The notes under the pieces were generated by a model. That model did not search any database and had not been told where the DNA came from. It saw nothing but the letters and a program-made list of their open reading frames with translations. A stretch of DNA of 64,000 bases from Pempheris klunzingeri (taxonomy: Eukaryota > Chordata > Actinopteri > Acropomatiformes > Pempheridae), in assembly GCF_042242105.1 (NCBI RefSeq), contig NC_092017.1:19492432-19556431 (forward strand), given 5' to 3'. Within the stretch, counting starts at the first letter, position 1, and the number at the start of each line of letters is the position of its first letter. The translations under genes and the position numbers were made by a program. Below are positions 23,301 to 37,454 of the stretch, piece by piece.

Positions 23301-26300
23301 GAAGAGGCCGTTGTGGTAGGCGTGGTGTGCGTGGTGAACACCAGCGGCGATCTTGCGAGTGCGGACGACTTCCTTCAGGCCAACCAACACCAGCTTGACG
23401 GGCAGGAAAGCCACACATTTATAGAAGAGGTTCAGTGGGCAGTAAAAGATGAGGTACCTGTGTTTGAATTTGACACAGACAGAGAAAGATGGTGGAGAAG
23501 AAGAATTAGAGTGCGAGAGACGGATGCTGAAAATCAAATATTCGGCTTTGTTTGCTTTGCTCTGCTTACAATGGAGGCGAATGGCAGCTGAAAATTAACA
23601 TGGTGGACACTCTTCTCTATTCACTTTTGATAGAAATGTTCCCAGTGACTGAGATCTGTAGATTATCCTGAATGACTGGGACATTGTTTCTCAGAAGTAA
23701 TCTTGCTTTGAGCCCTGCAAACTGAATTCCATGCACCTATTTTGATATTTAAAACCTTAAAAACACAAAAACAAATCTCCAGACACAGCTTCTGGTATGT
23801 GGGGGAAATTATTAATTTTCTTTTTAGATTTGGCTGAACTGATCCTTTAAAGACATGTTTCTTTCCCTGTGAAGAGCAGGAAAAGAAATTAATTAAAAGA
23901 TTTTGAAGGGAATGAGCTCCCAACAGGGGTAGCGGTGGAGGTAAAGGGGGAAGAGGGAGGGGATAATTTTACATTTTTAAAAGTGTGATGAAAAGCTTGA
24001 ATCTGAGCAGATCAGACGGTCTCATCCACAGGCCACATGTGACCTTAAAACATTAAAGCTCTTCCTTTATGAAGTGTCACATCGCTCTGAGTATTTTCTC
24101 ACCAGACAGCTGAGGCCAGCAGGATGTGGCTGTTGTGCTGGAAATAGTCGAGGGGGCTGCTTCCAAGCATGATGTCTGCCAGGATGTAACTACCAAAGCA
24201 GTAGAGCATGGCACAGAGCCAGGAGGCCACGGGACTCCGGCGAGAAACCTCCACCGAGCCTGCAACGCAAACGAGGAGCGGTCAGAGACAGTGGGACACC
24301 GTATGTCATCATCATTAAAAAATGAAACTGAAAATGTGATTTTCCCTGCACATTTTCTTCCAACCTTAGGGAGGTGGAATAATTAAAAGCTTTTTTTCAT
24401 TATGTCATTAAATATAATCAGCTCACTCAATTCATTATTTACAAAACTGTGTGAGAAAAATGGTTAATTATAATTGAATAATTAAAACAAAGAAGAAGAC
24501 AAAATATTTGGTAAAAGGTTTTAGAAGATGCTGTGAGTGTGATTTAAAAATGTCAGACTCTGGTGACTCCTAAAGGTCGTTTTAAAAAAAAAAAGGCAGG
24601 TATGAATGCAAATTAATGTATTTGTCCTTAAATTGAATTTAAAAAACTGAATTGAACTGATCTGAAAAATGAAATTCAGTTATTAATTAATAAATGTAAT
24701 GATTTGATGCTGATTTATTGTGAAGCTGCTTTGCAAACTACTCATGTGTTTTCTCAATAGGTCAATTAAAGTACCAATATTTATTACCCCCTGAAAAAAA
24801 TAAAAACTACATCATTATTACAGCTTCCTCATTAATGACCTGCTAAATCCAAATGGCCTAAATCCTGTTTTAGAAGCTTTTCCACTCTGTGGCAACCTTT
24901 GTCGTTTTCTGGGAATCACAAGTGTCAGATTAAAAAGCAACACGAATGCTTATTTTAAAAACTTTTTGTGAGTTTCTACGGAGCAAAACTGTTAGCAATG
25001 ACCTTCAAAAGCCATTATCAGTGGAACCCCTGTGTGTCTGTGTGCTGTATCTTTGTCCACACCCCGTCTCACGCCCTGATAATCGGCGTTTTTATCATAA
25101 CCTAATATTGACTCAGGACGTCTACAGTCATTCACAAGTTGACAGTTTAACAACTCAACACATGAGTGTTTAGAGTGTGAAGACAGACAGCTCTTGACAA
25201 TATTAAAACTGATTCTATGTTTTATACATGATAATGAAGTGAGTATTGTTTTTCTCTATACATAACATGTCATAAAGAAAACATTTAATCATCAGTGTGG
25301 CAGTGAATTATATTAAATGCCAAACATTTATACCGTCAATAGACATGACATCATGACATTCACACCAGTCAAAGAGGTCTACGCCCTGGTTTACTGAGGA
25401 AATATGTGCTCTGGGAGCAGGCGGTGGGATCACAAACGACATAAATCAAAGTTTTCTACCTCTTGAGGCGCAAGTTTGTACAAATGTTCCGTTCACTTAA
25501 TGTTAGAACGTACAATCACCAATTAAACCTCTGTTCACTGCTAAAGTAACAATAGTAATAATAAGAATAATCCAACATTTTTTAGATTATTTTTTGGACT
25601 CTGTAGACAGACTTACTCCAAAGCAACCGTCTGTGAGTTGCTCATCCTTAACCTTTGTGATTACCATCAGACAGTGTGACTCTGCTGAGGCCTTTAAATC
25701 CAAACCTAAAATTTGCATGTTGGTCTTACTTCCATTTTCTCACCATTTTCTTGTTTTTCATTATCCAATTTCTTTTTCATTGTCCAATTCGAGAGTCTAC
25801 GGATAGGCTGTCGTATGATACACAGACTGTTAATCCTTTTGGTGCAAACTGGTCATTTGTGATATTGGGTTACATGGTTTATCCACTTTTCTAGACCAAA
25901 ATTTTACCTTTAGAAGTGCAGACGTGGTGGCAACAAAAAGCAGACCAACCTCTCTCTGTGTCATATCGCATTACATTTACCTGTATGGTGCCAAAATGTT
26001 GCAGCTGATTGCGATGGAGATCATTTTAACAGTTTTTTATGCTTTTATGTCGACAGCAATGAATCAAATTTCACAAACCGATTACATGTTTTGAATGTAA
26101 AATCTTAATCTGAGAAGTAACATGCTAAAATGAACATAAACGTAGTGGTGTAAAAAGTACAATATTTCACTCTGAAATACGGTGGAATACAAGTATAATG
26201 TACACAGCATAAAATGGAGATGCTTATGTGTACAAGTACCTCAGAAATGTAGTACTTTCCATCACTGCTGAGGTGTCCTGATATATAGAAACAACAAATT

Positions 26301-28817
26301 TAGGAGATGAACTCTAACAAGGCCAATTTTCCCTCCTATAATTCCTTAAATTTTGAATGAAATCTGTATGAACAAGACTGCGATCATGTCAGACAAACTA
26401 TACCACTATTTTGTATTTGTAAAGCATGATATGATTTCAAGACGTTTTATGGGTTTTCTTAGAAGTAAAGACTTGCCGGTGTTACTACACTGTCAGAGAC
26501 AACTCAGTAAATCGAGATGTGAACACAGCGCGGCTGCTTCACCGCACAAATCTCCAACAACAGGTGGGTGAGGGTGAGGGTGTCGTGGCGCGACCGCTGC
26601 TCAGTTTGAAAGCAATCTGATCCCGAGAAATGCCGCCCTATAAATATATTCTGCTCAACTGCTTCTCCTGCCTTGCAACTGTCGGGCCTGTCTTAACCTT
26701 TGACCCCCACACTTGTCTCTCCTCCCCCGCACACGCTGACCCCCTAAACACATTCATGTGCTTCTCTAACATGTGCTGCAACTCTCCACTCAGACACATG
26801 TAGGGAAATGTTGGCAGCATGAGACATTTGACTGTAAAATGTTCCTGAGATAAGGGCTCAGAGGTGGAGCGGCTGTTCAGTCCTCAGTCAGCATGTTGTA
26901 ATTGTCCTTGGGCAAGACGCTGAATACAAAACTTCTCACAAAGCTCATCCACACACTCAATTCAGTGTGAGTGTGTGAATAAACAGTTTCCTCCTGTATG
27001 ACTAGTGTGTGAATGTGAATGTAGTGTCAAAGGTATACAGCTGATATGATAAAGATAAACGTTTACAGTGTTGAAGTCGGCTTTGGAGGCCACATGTTAC
27101 AGTGAGCCTGAGGTCTGGTGACATAATGGATTTTAATTCAACTCTAAAGCACACATGAAAGCTCATTGGTTCGATTTAAAAACAAGCACTCTGTCAGTGT
27201 TTTTGACCTCTTTTTCTTTTCATTTAACACAACATATAACAAAGGAAAGGAAAGTGAGACAATCCTCTTCACCTCAACTACTACTACTATGAGAAATACG
27301 AGTGTCGCTATAGTGTTGCACTGCCTTTAGGGACAGAAATAAACTAAGTGTATGCATGACTTAATGTACATGACACTGTAAACCAGAATAGATGAATGGA
27401 ATAGTTAATTCAAAAAGAAAGCATTAATTCATTGTCTATTTCATGTAATTTCAATGGGTAGGACACTTAACACAGTGAGTTCCCCCTCATAGATATGACT
27501 AAAACTAACTAAAAAACTCATGTAGATAGAGGTTGATGTATTGATAGGGAAGAATAGTATTTTAGAGTGATATAATGTCTATTTAGTTTTTTAAGTTATC
27601 GCAGGGAGCATAAAAACTTGTTTCTAAAAGTTGTCAAATTGTCAGCACCCAAAAGTTTATTCATCTGACATGTAACTTCTCTGGGTTTGGTTTAGGGTTC
27701 ATGAGCATCATTGTTGATGACTTTATTACATTTTTTTAACTTCCATGAAATATGTTGTACAGGCTGTTTTGGCGGGATTTAACTGACTACTTTCTGTAGA
27801 TGTCTTTGGAGCTGTGAAAAACAGTTTCTAACAGATTTTCTTATGAGGTTGAGTTGTGTTTGTTGCTCCTGGCATCTTCACTCATGGGGAGCAATCAGTG
27901 ACTAAACTTTCAAACCTGAGAGAAACCTTTTTTCATATAGGTGAGCAGAATTGAAGCTACGCGCTCCCAGGAACAACAACATCATGCTGCTCAACAGCTC
28001 ATTTCTGTGTAACTAACAAACCCGACTGCAGCCTGAAAGTGTGCAGCAGTGGGGGCTTCACTGACACTGTCTATTTCAGGATCTTCTATTTATTGCCTAA
28101 GTCTCTGGAATGCACAGGCCTTTTTCTCAGGTTTCATCCTGCTCGGCCTCTGTCGCCCAAAGGAGTTAAATCTTGGAAAATATCAGGCTTTACCCTAAAT
28201 TGGTTTAATCTGCTCCAGTGATTTCCTCAGTGAAAATGAGGCCAGGCTGCTGCAGCAACACACATTTGCTCACACCTTGTAAGCGGAGCTGCAAGTGCTC
28301 CTGCCAGGGTTTATGTAACAGGTCACACTTTATAAGGATGTGGTGCTGTACAGATAACAGCAACAGAAAATCCCTTTAGGGGATATTACAGCAATATAGA
28401 GAAAATAACATTACTTAACACATTTCTAAGATGGGGATCCAATATTTAAAACCTTTAGGACTTTATAAGGAATTTGATGATAAAGGCTTGCATGTAGATG
28501 TTATATTCATGTGTAATTTTAGATATATATTTACTTTGTGTTGTTGCAGGATGCGGAAATGTGTGTTTAAGTACAGGTCTGGTGAGTGTGGACCTGCCAA
28601 AATAACAAACCGCGTTTACATGTATAATAACATTGAAATAATGAAGCATGCTCTTAATCTGAAGGCGAGCAGAAAAGTGTAAACCTCACTCACCTGGCTC
28701 ATACTTGAGGTAGAGAATGGACACGATGTAATAAGCGAGATCAAACACAGGAAACATTCCCATTTTAGAGAAAGCTTGGGCATAATCGCCCAAATTAAGA
28801 ACTGCCAACACGTCCAT
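20345..28817 (-). CDS. tmem38a: Trimeric intracellular cation channel type A (TRIC-A)
   Basis: Monovalent cation channel of the sarcoplasmic/endoplasmic reticulum that supplies counter-current during calcium release, mainly in muscle. Exons, 5' to 3': 28694-28817, 24103-24259, 23273-23457, 21728-21815, 21210-21327, 20345-20551; 879 nt, 292 aa (human 299). The alignment with human TRIC-A is gap-poor from the start Met ([21 protein letters not shown]) through the pore region ([16 protein letters not shown], the KEVVRTRK motif, [10 protein letters not shown]), the [10 protein letters not shown] segment and a lysine/arginine-rich ER tail. That tail follows an acidic/histidine stretch and keeps the KEELSEG motif typical of type A rather than type B. 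An in-frame ATG at 28970 would add 51 residues, but they are not conserved, so 28817 is chosen. The first intron is about 4.4 kb. Its neighbour smim7 is divergently arranged. Confidence 0.95.
22453..22506. repeat. Perfect short hairpin in a tmem38a intron
   Basis: Arms of 21 bases (22453-22473 and 22486-22506) are reverse complements except for one position that would be a G-U pair in plus-strand RNA. The loop is 12 bases. It lies in the intron between tmem38a exons 3 and 4, antisense to the gene when read on the plus strand. It may be the remnant of a palindromic element. Nothing here proves transcription. Confidence 0.7.
22680..22925 (+). repeat. Dispersed fish repeat, 'AGACCAAACaATgAATC' family copy
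   Basis: The segment contains GTGATGGTAATTTACAGACCAAAC followed by AATGAATCAACTGATTGAAT, and upstream AAACTGAATATCTTGAGATTTTGGA. These blocks recur at 39225-39530 and 46545-46920 in this window and are familiar from many percomorph genomes. Family name unknown to me; edges approximate. Confidence 0.55.
26080..26270 (+). repeat. Dispersed fish repeat copy (GTGGTGTAAAAAGTACAATATTTC family)
   Basis: It contains AATCTTAATCTGAGAAGTAAC, GTAGTGGTGTAAAAAGTAC, CTCTGAAATACGGTGGAAT and GTACTTTCCATCACTG. The same order occurs in the copies at 18925-19440 and 62520-62660 (opposite strand) and 55170-55800. It lies in the large first intron of tmem38a. Confidence 0.6.
26845..27030 (+). repeat. Degenerate SINE-like fish repeat
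   Basis: The phrase GTGGAGCGGCTGTTCAGTC followed by TGTCCTTGGGCAAGACGCTGAA and a tail of GTGTGTGAATGTGAATG words matches a short repeat I know to be abundant in percomorph fish (consensus core CTTGGGCAAGACACTGAAC). The copy is diverged. It sits in tmem38a intron 1. Identification is from memory. Confidence 0.5.
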
Positions 28818-30500
28818 GTTGCCTGTCTGACAACCAGCGGATCCCTGTTTTCTTTCTTTTTTTTTTTTTAAATCCAACTGCGCAGTCTGGATCAGAAAGC
28901 CCCCCCAACCCGGTCCAGCGACTCTCCACCAAGCCCCCCGGTCTGGACAGTGAAAGCCTGTGACACTCAAGCCCTCCTATTAATATCACTCATCTCCACA
29001 GCCTCAGTATCATCATCATCATCATCATCTGCGCCCCGGGCCAGCTGCTCCGCTTCTTTAGGCGACATGTCAGCTGCAAGACATCTAAAAACAAAAGCCT
29101 GCTGTGTCTTCATCCCAACGCGCTGTTAGAGGAGACCAGAGTCCAGAGTTTAGCGCGGATTCAGTTTCAGTGGCTCTCTCATAGAAACGCACACAATCCG
29201 GATCAGATCCTGCACCGGGGCTGACTCACGGCCACACAATGATCGACTCTAATCCCAAACAGCTCAGCAACATTTGGTGATATCACCGGCTGTTTACATT
29301 CCTCCAGATGATGCACAAATGTTATGGGTAAAGGTGATGTGAAACCAAACCTCCACAAATAAACATCTACCCGAGTTCACGGGCTGTAAGATTCATTAAT
29401 GCAATTCTATTTTTGCTTCTAGGTTTTTTTTTAAAGAGAATAATAAGCGGTGCAGCCTCCTCTCTCACCATTAGGAGGCGCCAAAGCCACAGCATTGAAA
29501 ACCTTCTATCTCCAAAATGTAAATACATGTAAATAAACGTGCTGATAGAAACGAGGAAGTGCACTTATCATCCACCTAAAATGCCCTTCCCACCCTTTAC
29601 TAAAGCCTCTATTGAGTATTCTATTTCATTGTATCTTAATTAAAAACATCTTTTAGCTTTTCACAAGTGTGTCAGCCAAAGGAACACGTGGCAAATCAGA
29701 TTATTCAGATTATTTAAAAGCAAGAAGATCCCCAAAACTGGTATTTAAAAAAGTGTCCACCTGACATAAATTAATGCAGTTCTGACCATTTGTCACTGTC
29801 AAACAGGTTGGAGGTGCCTATACTTAGTTTTTGTTTGTATATTTTCTTATTTCTTGTTTTTAATTTGTATACATTTACAAACGTACATTTCAAAAGTACA
29901 TAGTTCAATATTTCACTGAATGTCAGAACGTAAGTAATTATTGCTTGCTTTTCTAGCCTCCTTTTCTAAAGTTAAAAAAAGACAAAAATGGAAACTGAAA
30001 TAAGGAATGGCCCACAAAATAGTTCAAGAAGCCACAACGTGAACTAGTCTTTAAAAGTGGCGATAGTATCCACACATAAGTAACACAAATCAACAAAGAG
30101 GCTAAAAATAGAATTAAATAGCAGTAAATCCACCTCTGCTGGTCTGAATTTACCGCTGCTCTTACTTTTGTCTGCAGGTGGCGCAAGTTGCTCAGGTATA
30201 GTATAATACCCTGATGTCTCTATTTCCTAAATTTGGTCTTTCAGGCAGACATCCTAAAGTGTAGTACGACTCCTTTCCATACACTGTATGTCACTCACCC
30301 CAACCATGCCTCTACGTGGCCTTTACTATCAATTATTGCTATAACTTAAACCAAATGTAATCATTTGAATGGTGGAGAAGAGCACCAGAGTCATACGGAT
30401 GGCAGGAAGAACCTGGCAGTTAAATTTCAGGGGAACAACACCAACCACGCATACGCCTCAGGGCACTGAAACCTGATTGGTCACATCACTGATTGCGTAA
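28818..30500. other. Divergent promoter spacer between tmem38a and smim7
   Basis: No coding exon recognised. This 1.7 kb spacer must hold the tmem38a promoter (minus) and the smim7 promoter (plus). It has a short (ATC)n run near 29008-29028 and several CAGCTG E-box words near 29042 and 29069, which would suit a muscle gene but are common by chance. No TATA box was obvious on either side. Confidence 0.5.
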
Positions 30501-30505
30501 ACGAA

Positions 30506-30516
30506 CACGGAAGTGA
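30506..30516 (+). promoter_or_regulatory. smim7: ETS-type site at smim7 start
   Basis: ACGGAAGTGA matches the ETS/GABP core (CGGAAGTG). It lies about 25 bases upstream of the smim7 ATG, in a TATA-less context typical of housekeeping promoters. Function is inferred. Confidence 0.45.
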
Positions 30517-30539
30517 GGCGCTTCTGTGATGTGAACAAA

Positions 30540-32244
<1,705 letters not shown>

Positions 32245-33060
32245 TCAACATTTGAGGAGACTGGAGTTCCATCAGGATCCCAACATGGATGCTATAAACT
32301 TCTCCTTGATAGGACTTTGCTGTTATTTTGCCCATTTTTAACTGTAATGATGCTCAGTTTTCTTTACAATCCCAAACCATAGATCTACTTCTGGTTGCAC
32401 AGGAATTTATGAATCACTGTATTTATTTTGTCCTACAGAAGTTGTTATATTTACTCTAATTTTTAAGCTGTAACTTCACCATTACCTTTGCTGCGTATAT
32501 GTTGTCTTGTGCCCTTAAGCCTCATTATAGAACCTGAGCTGTTCTCCAGTATGTTATTTTGTTTATTAGAGAAAAACTAGGGTTGAAAAATGATGGACAG
32601 CCCTCACTAACAAAACAGAAAATATTTTTTCTGTGGCTTGTTACTTAGACTGTACATCATCCTTTAAGGGCCCTGATCCGCCCTAAATCCTCACATATGA
32701 CTACAGTAATCAGAGCTTGTGGTGAAGCTTTGGACTCCCTAAGATCATTTTGCTTAAATGTTCTTTTATCCATTTTATTTGCTCTGCCTTTAGAGTTCAC
32801 ATTGATTCAATAGACAAGTCAAAATGATCGCTGTCACTAAATAAACTCTACATTTCCTCTGTTGGTGATAAACATCTTAAGAATTTCTCATCACTTGTTC
32901 TGCTCCTCTGTGTGTCAGTATGGAGTATTTTAATGCAGCCTCTCAGATTTAATTTTTTAAAACTCTGGGGCACATGCGCTGTAAGTAAATGTATATGCAT
33001 TATAATGTAAATGTGTGTCCTTATTCTTAAAAATTAAAATACGCATTTTTCTTATCCAGT
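32245..33060 (+). other. smim7: Probable 3' UTR of smim7
   Basis: No further coding sequence after the stop at 32242-32244. AATAAA occurs at 32840-32845, giving a 3' UTR of about 0.6 kb; an ATTAAA near 33032 is a second option. The true end is not decidable from sequence. Confidence 0.5.
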
Positions 33061-33860
33061 GTCTGTTGATTGACTTGAATGTTTGTTAGTGTCTATTGGC
33101 GTGAGAGTCACAGCGATCTGATTGCCTCAGGAGGCAGTTCAGGTTATTGGTCATGAGGAGACACATTATGATGAAACACATTAAATACAATCATTAAATA
33201 CAGTCAATGTTGTTATTCATGATTCGCTGATGGCATGATACTTCTTCCTAATCATAAAATGTACATACTAACTATACAGTATATTCTTAATTGTACAGTT
33301 TTGTTTGTTGCAGTTTTATACATGAAAGATATTTTTTCACACAAAAAAAGTGAAGTGGTGGCCCGGCTCAACACATTCCCCCACGCAGACCCAAATTATT
33401 ACCTGGGTGTATATGTGAATATTCATAGAAATTTTGTTGCATGCTATCCAGACTATTAGAAAATTTGTATTTTGCTTTTTATTAATTTACTTATTTACTT
33501 AATTGTGTCTTTGTTTTCCTCATATAGTTATGTATATACAATTATTTATAAATTTATTTTCATTCATTCATTATACAAATCATTTATATGTTTTTTCCCT
33601 TATTTTGATCCTATAGCAACATAGCTCATAAAACTTTTCTACCAAAATGCTCCTTTAATTGAAAAACAATTGCAATGCATAGAAAATAATTATGTGTAGG
33701 GGTGAAAGTATCGTTATCTTTATGGCAAACAGACCTCAAATAAAACTAATAAATAAATAAATAAATATATATATAATAAAAATAAATATATAATAAATTA
33801 AATATAAATAAATAAAAAAATTGAAAAGAAATGAAACTCAGAAAATGGTGAACGTGAACA
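33060..33860. other. AT-rich spacer between smim7 and med26
   Basis: No gene recognised. The right part (about 33745-33830) is an imperfect AAATA/TAAA simple repeat. A 74-codon open frame at 33235-33459 has no recognisable motif and is treated as chance. Confidence 0.6.
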
Positions 33861-33865
33861 ATCAG

Positions 33866-33896
33866 TTACGTAAACTCTCCCATCATGCTTTGCGCC
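33866..33896 (+). promoter_or_regulatory. med26: ZNF143/THAP11-type (SBS) motif and TTACGTAA box, med26 promoter
   Basis: The sequence AACTCTCCCATCATGCTTTG followed by CGCC (about 33873-33896) resembles the SBS promoter motif with core CTCCCANNATGC...GCG, bound by ZNF143 and THAP11 at housekeeping promoters. It is overlapped on the left by a perfect TTACGTAA palindrome (33866-33873), a bZIP-type site. The pair lies about 300 bases before the med26 ATG, just outside the GC-rich 5' region. The motif is seen; binding is inferred. Confidence 0.6.
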
Positions 33897-33917
33897 AGCG
33901 CTTCACAAAAAGCCCGA

Positions 33918-33956
33918 CTAGAAGCGGGAGGAGGAGGCGGAGGAGGAGGAGGAGGC
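33918..33956 (+). repeat. (GAG)n purine tract in the med26 5' region
   Basis: An imperfect GGAGGA run, probably within the 5' UTR or core promoter of med26. It lies in a locally GC-rich, CpG-containing interval (about 33890-34340) that looks like a CpG island start region. Confidence 0.65.
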
Positions 33957-34192
33957 TACCGGCCGAGGAGGGGTAGCCGATCCCCACAGAGGATTTTCCA
34001 CTTCTCTTCGTCCTAGTCATCAAATCGTGGCAGCGGCGAATGAAAAACGGCGATAAAAGCATCATAAAACATGATGCTCTGCCCCGCGGAGGATCTTCCG
34101 TCGGGCCTGTGAGTGTCGGCAGGTTCCCACCCGCCGCCTCCTCGGGGGATTCTGCCGTCTGAGTCCGCTCTGACCCGCGACACCGCCAGGCG

Positions 34193-37100
34193 ATGACAGC
34201 GGCTACAGCCACTCCGCAGGTGATGAGAGACCGGCTGCTACAAGCCATCGACGGCCAGAGCAACGTGAGTATATCCGCTGGTTTCCAAAAGGACGAGCTG
34301 GTCGACAGGGAAGGCAGACAACAAGGCCGAGCCGACTAAGGCTAGCCACAGCGGGGTTGACAAAGTGGGGCCAGTCAGTGTGTGGCGAGTTAGTATTTGC
34401 TTGCTAATTAGCCTGCTAACATCACTAGATAGCGAAAGTAACTAATGCCAGGCATTCAAGAGCCAGGCGCTATGTTTGTGCACATTAAAATGCACAGAGC
34501 TCCAGGATTGGAGACAAAACTGAGCTACCAGGTAGGAAGTGTAACTCTGCAGGCAGGATCCCATGGTGACAGAGGCATTCAATAAGAACAAGGCTTCACA
34601 TTCATTCAATTAACATCTACACCCTTAACCTCCATACAGCTGATGAGAGTGCCGTGGTGTGTTGCAGCACACTTCAAAGATTGGTAAAAATCTATGAAGC
34701 AGCCAGGCTGAAGGTTTGACACTATGACACGTTACCAAACTTTTGCAGGATGCTGTCCAGTTCTTCTGTGCCAGTGATATTGAAAAGTACTGTAAAAATA
34801 CCACGACAATCTCATCAACTTGAATAACTGAAGCTAGAGATGTTTGATGTGTCAACTTGAGGAAATGTAAGTATGACTTCTGCTGTATATTGTACTGCTG
34901 TAGGTAAAGGTTTAAGCACATAACCTAATGAGCTGATGGCTTTGCTTCAAGCTATCTTCTCTACATATTAAACAAACCAGACAAGCAACTCTCTACTGTT
35001 ATGAGTGGCTGACATGAATTTCCCTTCATAATAATATCCACATCATAATGACTGGCTAAATCCAGGTACCTCATTACATTGGTGCAGAAATCCTAAATGA
35101 AAAGAAATCCACTATTGCCGTAAAGCAGTCCATCACTACCAGGGATGTTAAAGGGGTAGCTACCACAGTCGGTATCAGAATCAGCTTTATGTTCACACAT
35201 AAAAGGAATCTGACTTCAGTTTTTCATTGTTCTAAATGTACTTTAACAGAATAGACATACAAACAAGGACAGCAGTGTATTAACAGTACGGTAGATACAT
35301 TTACATTAACTGATAGTATGCGTGTATCGTAATAACACCCAACAGTAGTTGGTGCAGAGCAGGCCCACGCTAAAGTGAGCGGGCCACTATGATCAGATTT
35401 GTTTCCTTCTACCGTACTTGCAGATGTGACTTTGTCTTGTAGTGGGATAAAATGACACATTTGCATGCAATCTCAGTTCGTCATATTGAGCCTGAAACCA
35501 GTATGAGAACATTGTCTCTTGACAAACAGGTGCACATTTGAAAGCCTATTCAAATTATGCTCTGACCTTCTAACAGCCTTTCTTTCACTCTCTGTAGAAT
35601 GTATGCATATTGGGTATTGCATATTACAAGCAGGTGTTCCCAGACACTGTTGTTGTTATGTTGACAACATTATAATGAGGGTTGTGTTATATAATCTTGC
35701 GTGTCTTCTCAGCAGATATGCAACATGGTGGTAGTTATCGAGGTGATCTCATTTTTGGAGAAGTATCCCATCACCAAAGAGGCACTGGAGGTAGGTTCTA
35801 TTCAGCCATAAAGTATGCGCATTGAAAGTAAAATGGAGTTGTATCCAGTCAAGTCACTGTTGACATCGATCTTATCTCCTTAAAGGAAACCCGTCTTGGC
35901 AAGCTCATCAACGATATCAGGAAGAAAACCAAGAACGAAGACCTCGCCAAAAGGGCCAAGAAGCTCCTGCGAACCTGGCAGAAGCTAATTGAGCCAGAGA
36001 GGGGAGAGGTGTTGTCCAAAGGACAAACTGGTGCATCATGGTCTTCCAATGGTGGTGCTCATCCCTGCATCTCTGCTCCAGCTGCCACCACACCATCAGG
36101 TAAAACAGGCCCAGAGTTGAAGAACAGAAATGACTTCAACAACTGCTACTCACCAAGGGTGGAAAAACTGAACAACCGGAAACGCAAGGGTGACCAGAAG
36201 GAAGGACCGCTCTTACCAGCCAAGATTCCCAAAACGACTCTACAAAACTCCAAACAGCTGCCGACCAATGGAATTGGTGGTAGCTCTGAAATTTTTACAG
36301 ACACTCGTGCACATCAGCCATTAGACAGGGAGACACCTGAGCCTTTGGATAATGACAGACTAAATAAAATCCCTGTCAACGCTGTAAAACCTCATCCAAG
36401 TGCCCCGGGATACAGCAAGCCTCCCAGCACGTCCTCTTTGCTAAAAGCATCGGTCCTGCAGCAGCAAGCTAGACAGGAGCAAGCTGCCTCTGGGGGGCAG
36501 TATCGACCCAAAAGCCCACGCAGTTCCTTGCACAGTTCTCACACTCCAAAGCAGGATGTTGGTGTTAAACAAACTGCTCCACAAGCATGGAGCCTTTCTA
36601 GCCCCCCTGTGAGGCCTGGGTCTGTGGACACCCCTGGGCTGGGGCCTTCCCCTCAGTCTGTCAGCGTTTTTGTTCAGGGTTTGCACACTGACAGTTCATG
36701 GTCTGCAGATTTGGACTCCAAAGGCAGGCCTCCCAATACATCACTTCTTAACTCCTATGCCTCCTCCTGTAGTGATGGGGTCAGTTTGGAAGATGATGAT
36801 ACTGTTAGCAACACAGGGAAAAGGAAAGGGCAGAAATACAGGCTTAAGGACAATGTGGTGAATATAGATGCACACACTGTAGAAGTTGGTACTAAACCAG
36901 TCAGGTTAAAAGACAGGAGACTGACATTTGACCCTGTAACAGGACAGATCAAACCCTCCATGCATAAAGAGTCTTGTCAGGAGGAGGAGGTCAGACTGGG
37001 CAACAGACCCGAATTTCAGTGGCCAGAACAGCCGAAGCAGAATCCACCGGTTCCTCCCAGTCCCTTCCAGCAGACAGACTGGAAAGAGCTATCAAGGAGC

Positions 37101-37454
37101 GAAATCATCCAGTCGTATCTTAGCCAGCAAAGCAACGTGCTGACGTCGTCGGGCACCCATACCCCTGGCGCACACTTTTTCATGACAGAGTTCTTCAAAA
37201 AAGAGGAACATCAAAACAAAGATGCCAAGAAGACACACGCGCTGGCTCCAGAGCTCCCAGCCAGGGATTTACCGGGAGTCAGCAGAGAGATCATCGATGA
37301 AGACCTGAACAGATTACACACACAACACTGGTCTGGGGTTAACGGTTGCTATGACACAAAGGGTAGCTGGTATGACTGGACAGAGTGCATCTCCTTGGAC
37401 CCACACGGAGATGAGAGCAGGTTGAACATTCTGCCGTACATCTGTCTGGATTGA
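34193..37454 (+). CDS. med26: Mediator complex subunit 26
   Basis: Nuclear Mediator subunit that links Mediator to the super elongation complex and TFIID. Coding exons: 34193-34264, 35716-35790, 35886-37454; 571 aa (human 600). The N-terminal TFIIS/LW helical domain spans about residues 10-85 ([49 protein letters not shown]). A long, poorly conserved, Ser/Pro-rich middle follows, with conserved islands such as [18 protein letters not shown] and [21 protein letters not shown]. The C-terminal Mediator-binding region is close to human ([43 protein letters not shown], ending LPYICLD). The last exon carries over 90% of the protein. Exon 2 has a tandem acceptor (CAGCAG), so a form with one extra Gln after residue 24 is possible. 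The neighbours smim7 and slc35e1 match the human order. Confidence 0.96.
35160..35300 (+). repeat. Degenerate retroposon tail (CAGAATCAGCTTTAT family)
   Basis: TCAGAATCAGCTTTATGTTC, then ACACATAAAAGGAATCTGAC and AGACATACAAACAAGGACAG, match in order a fish repeat I recall as starting CAGAATCAGCTTTATTGGCC. It lies in med26 intron 1. The copy is diverged. Confidence 0.55.
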
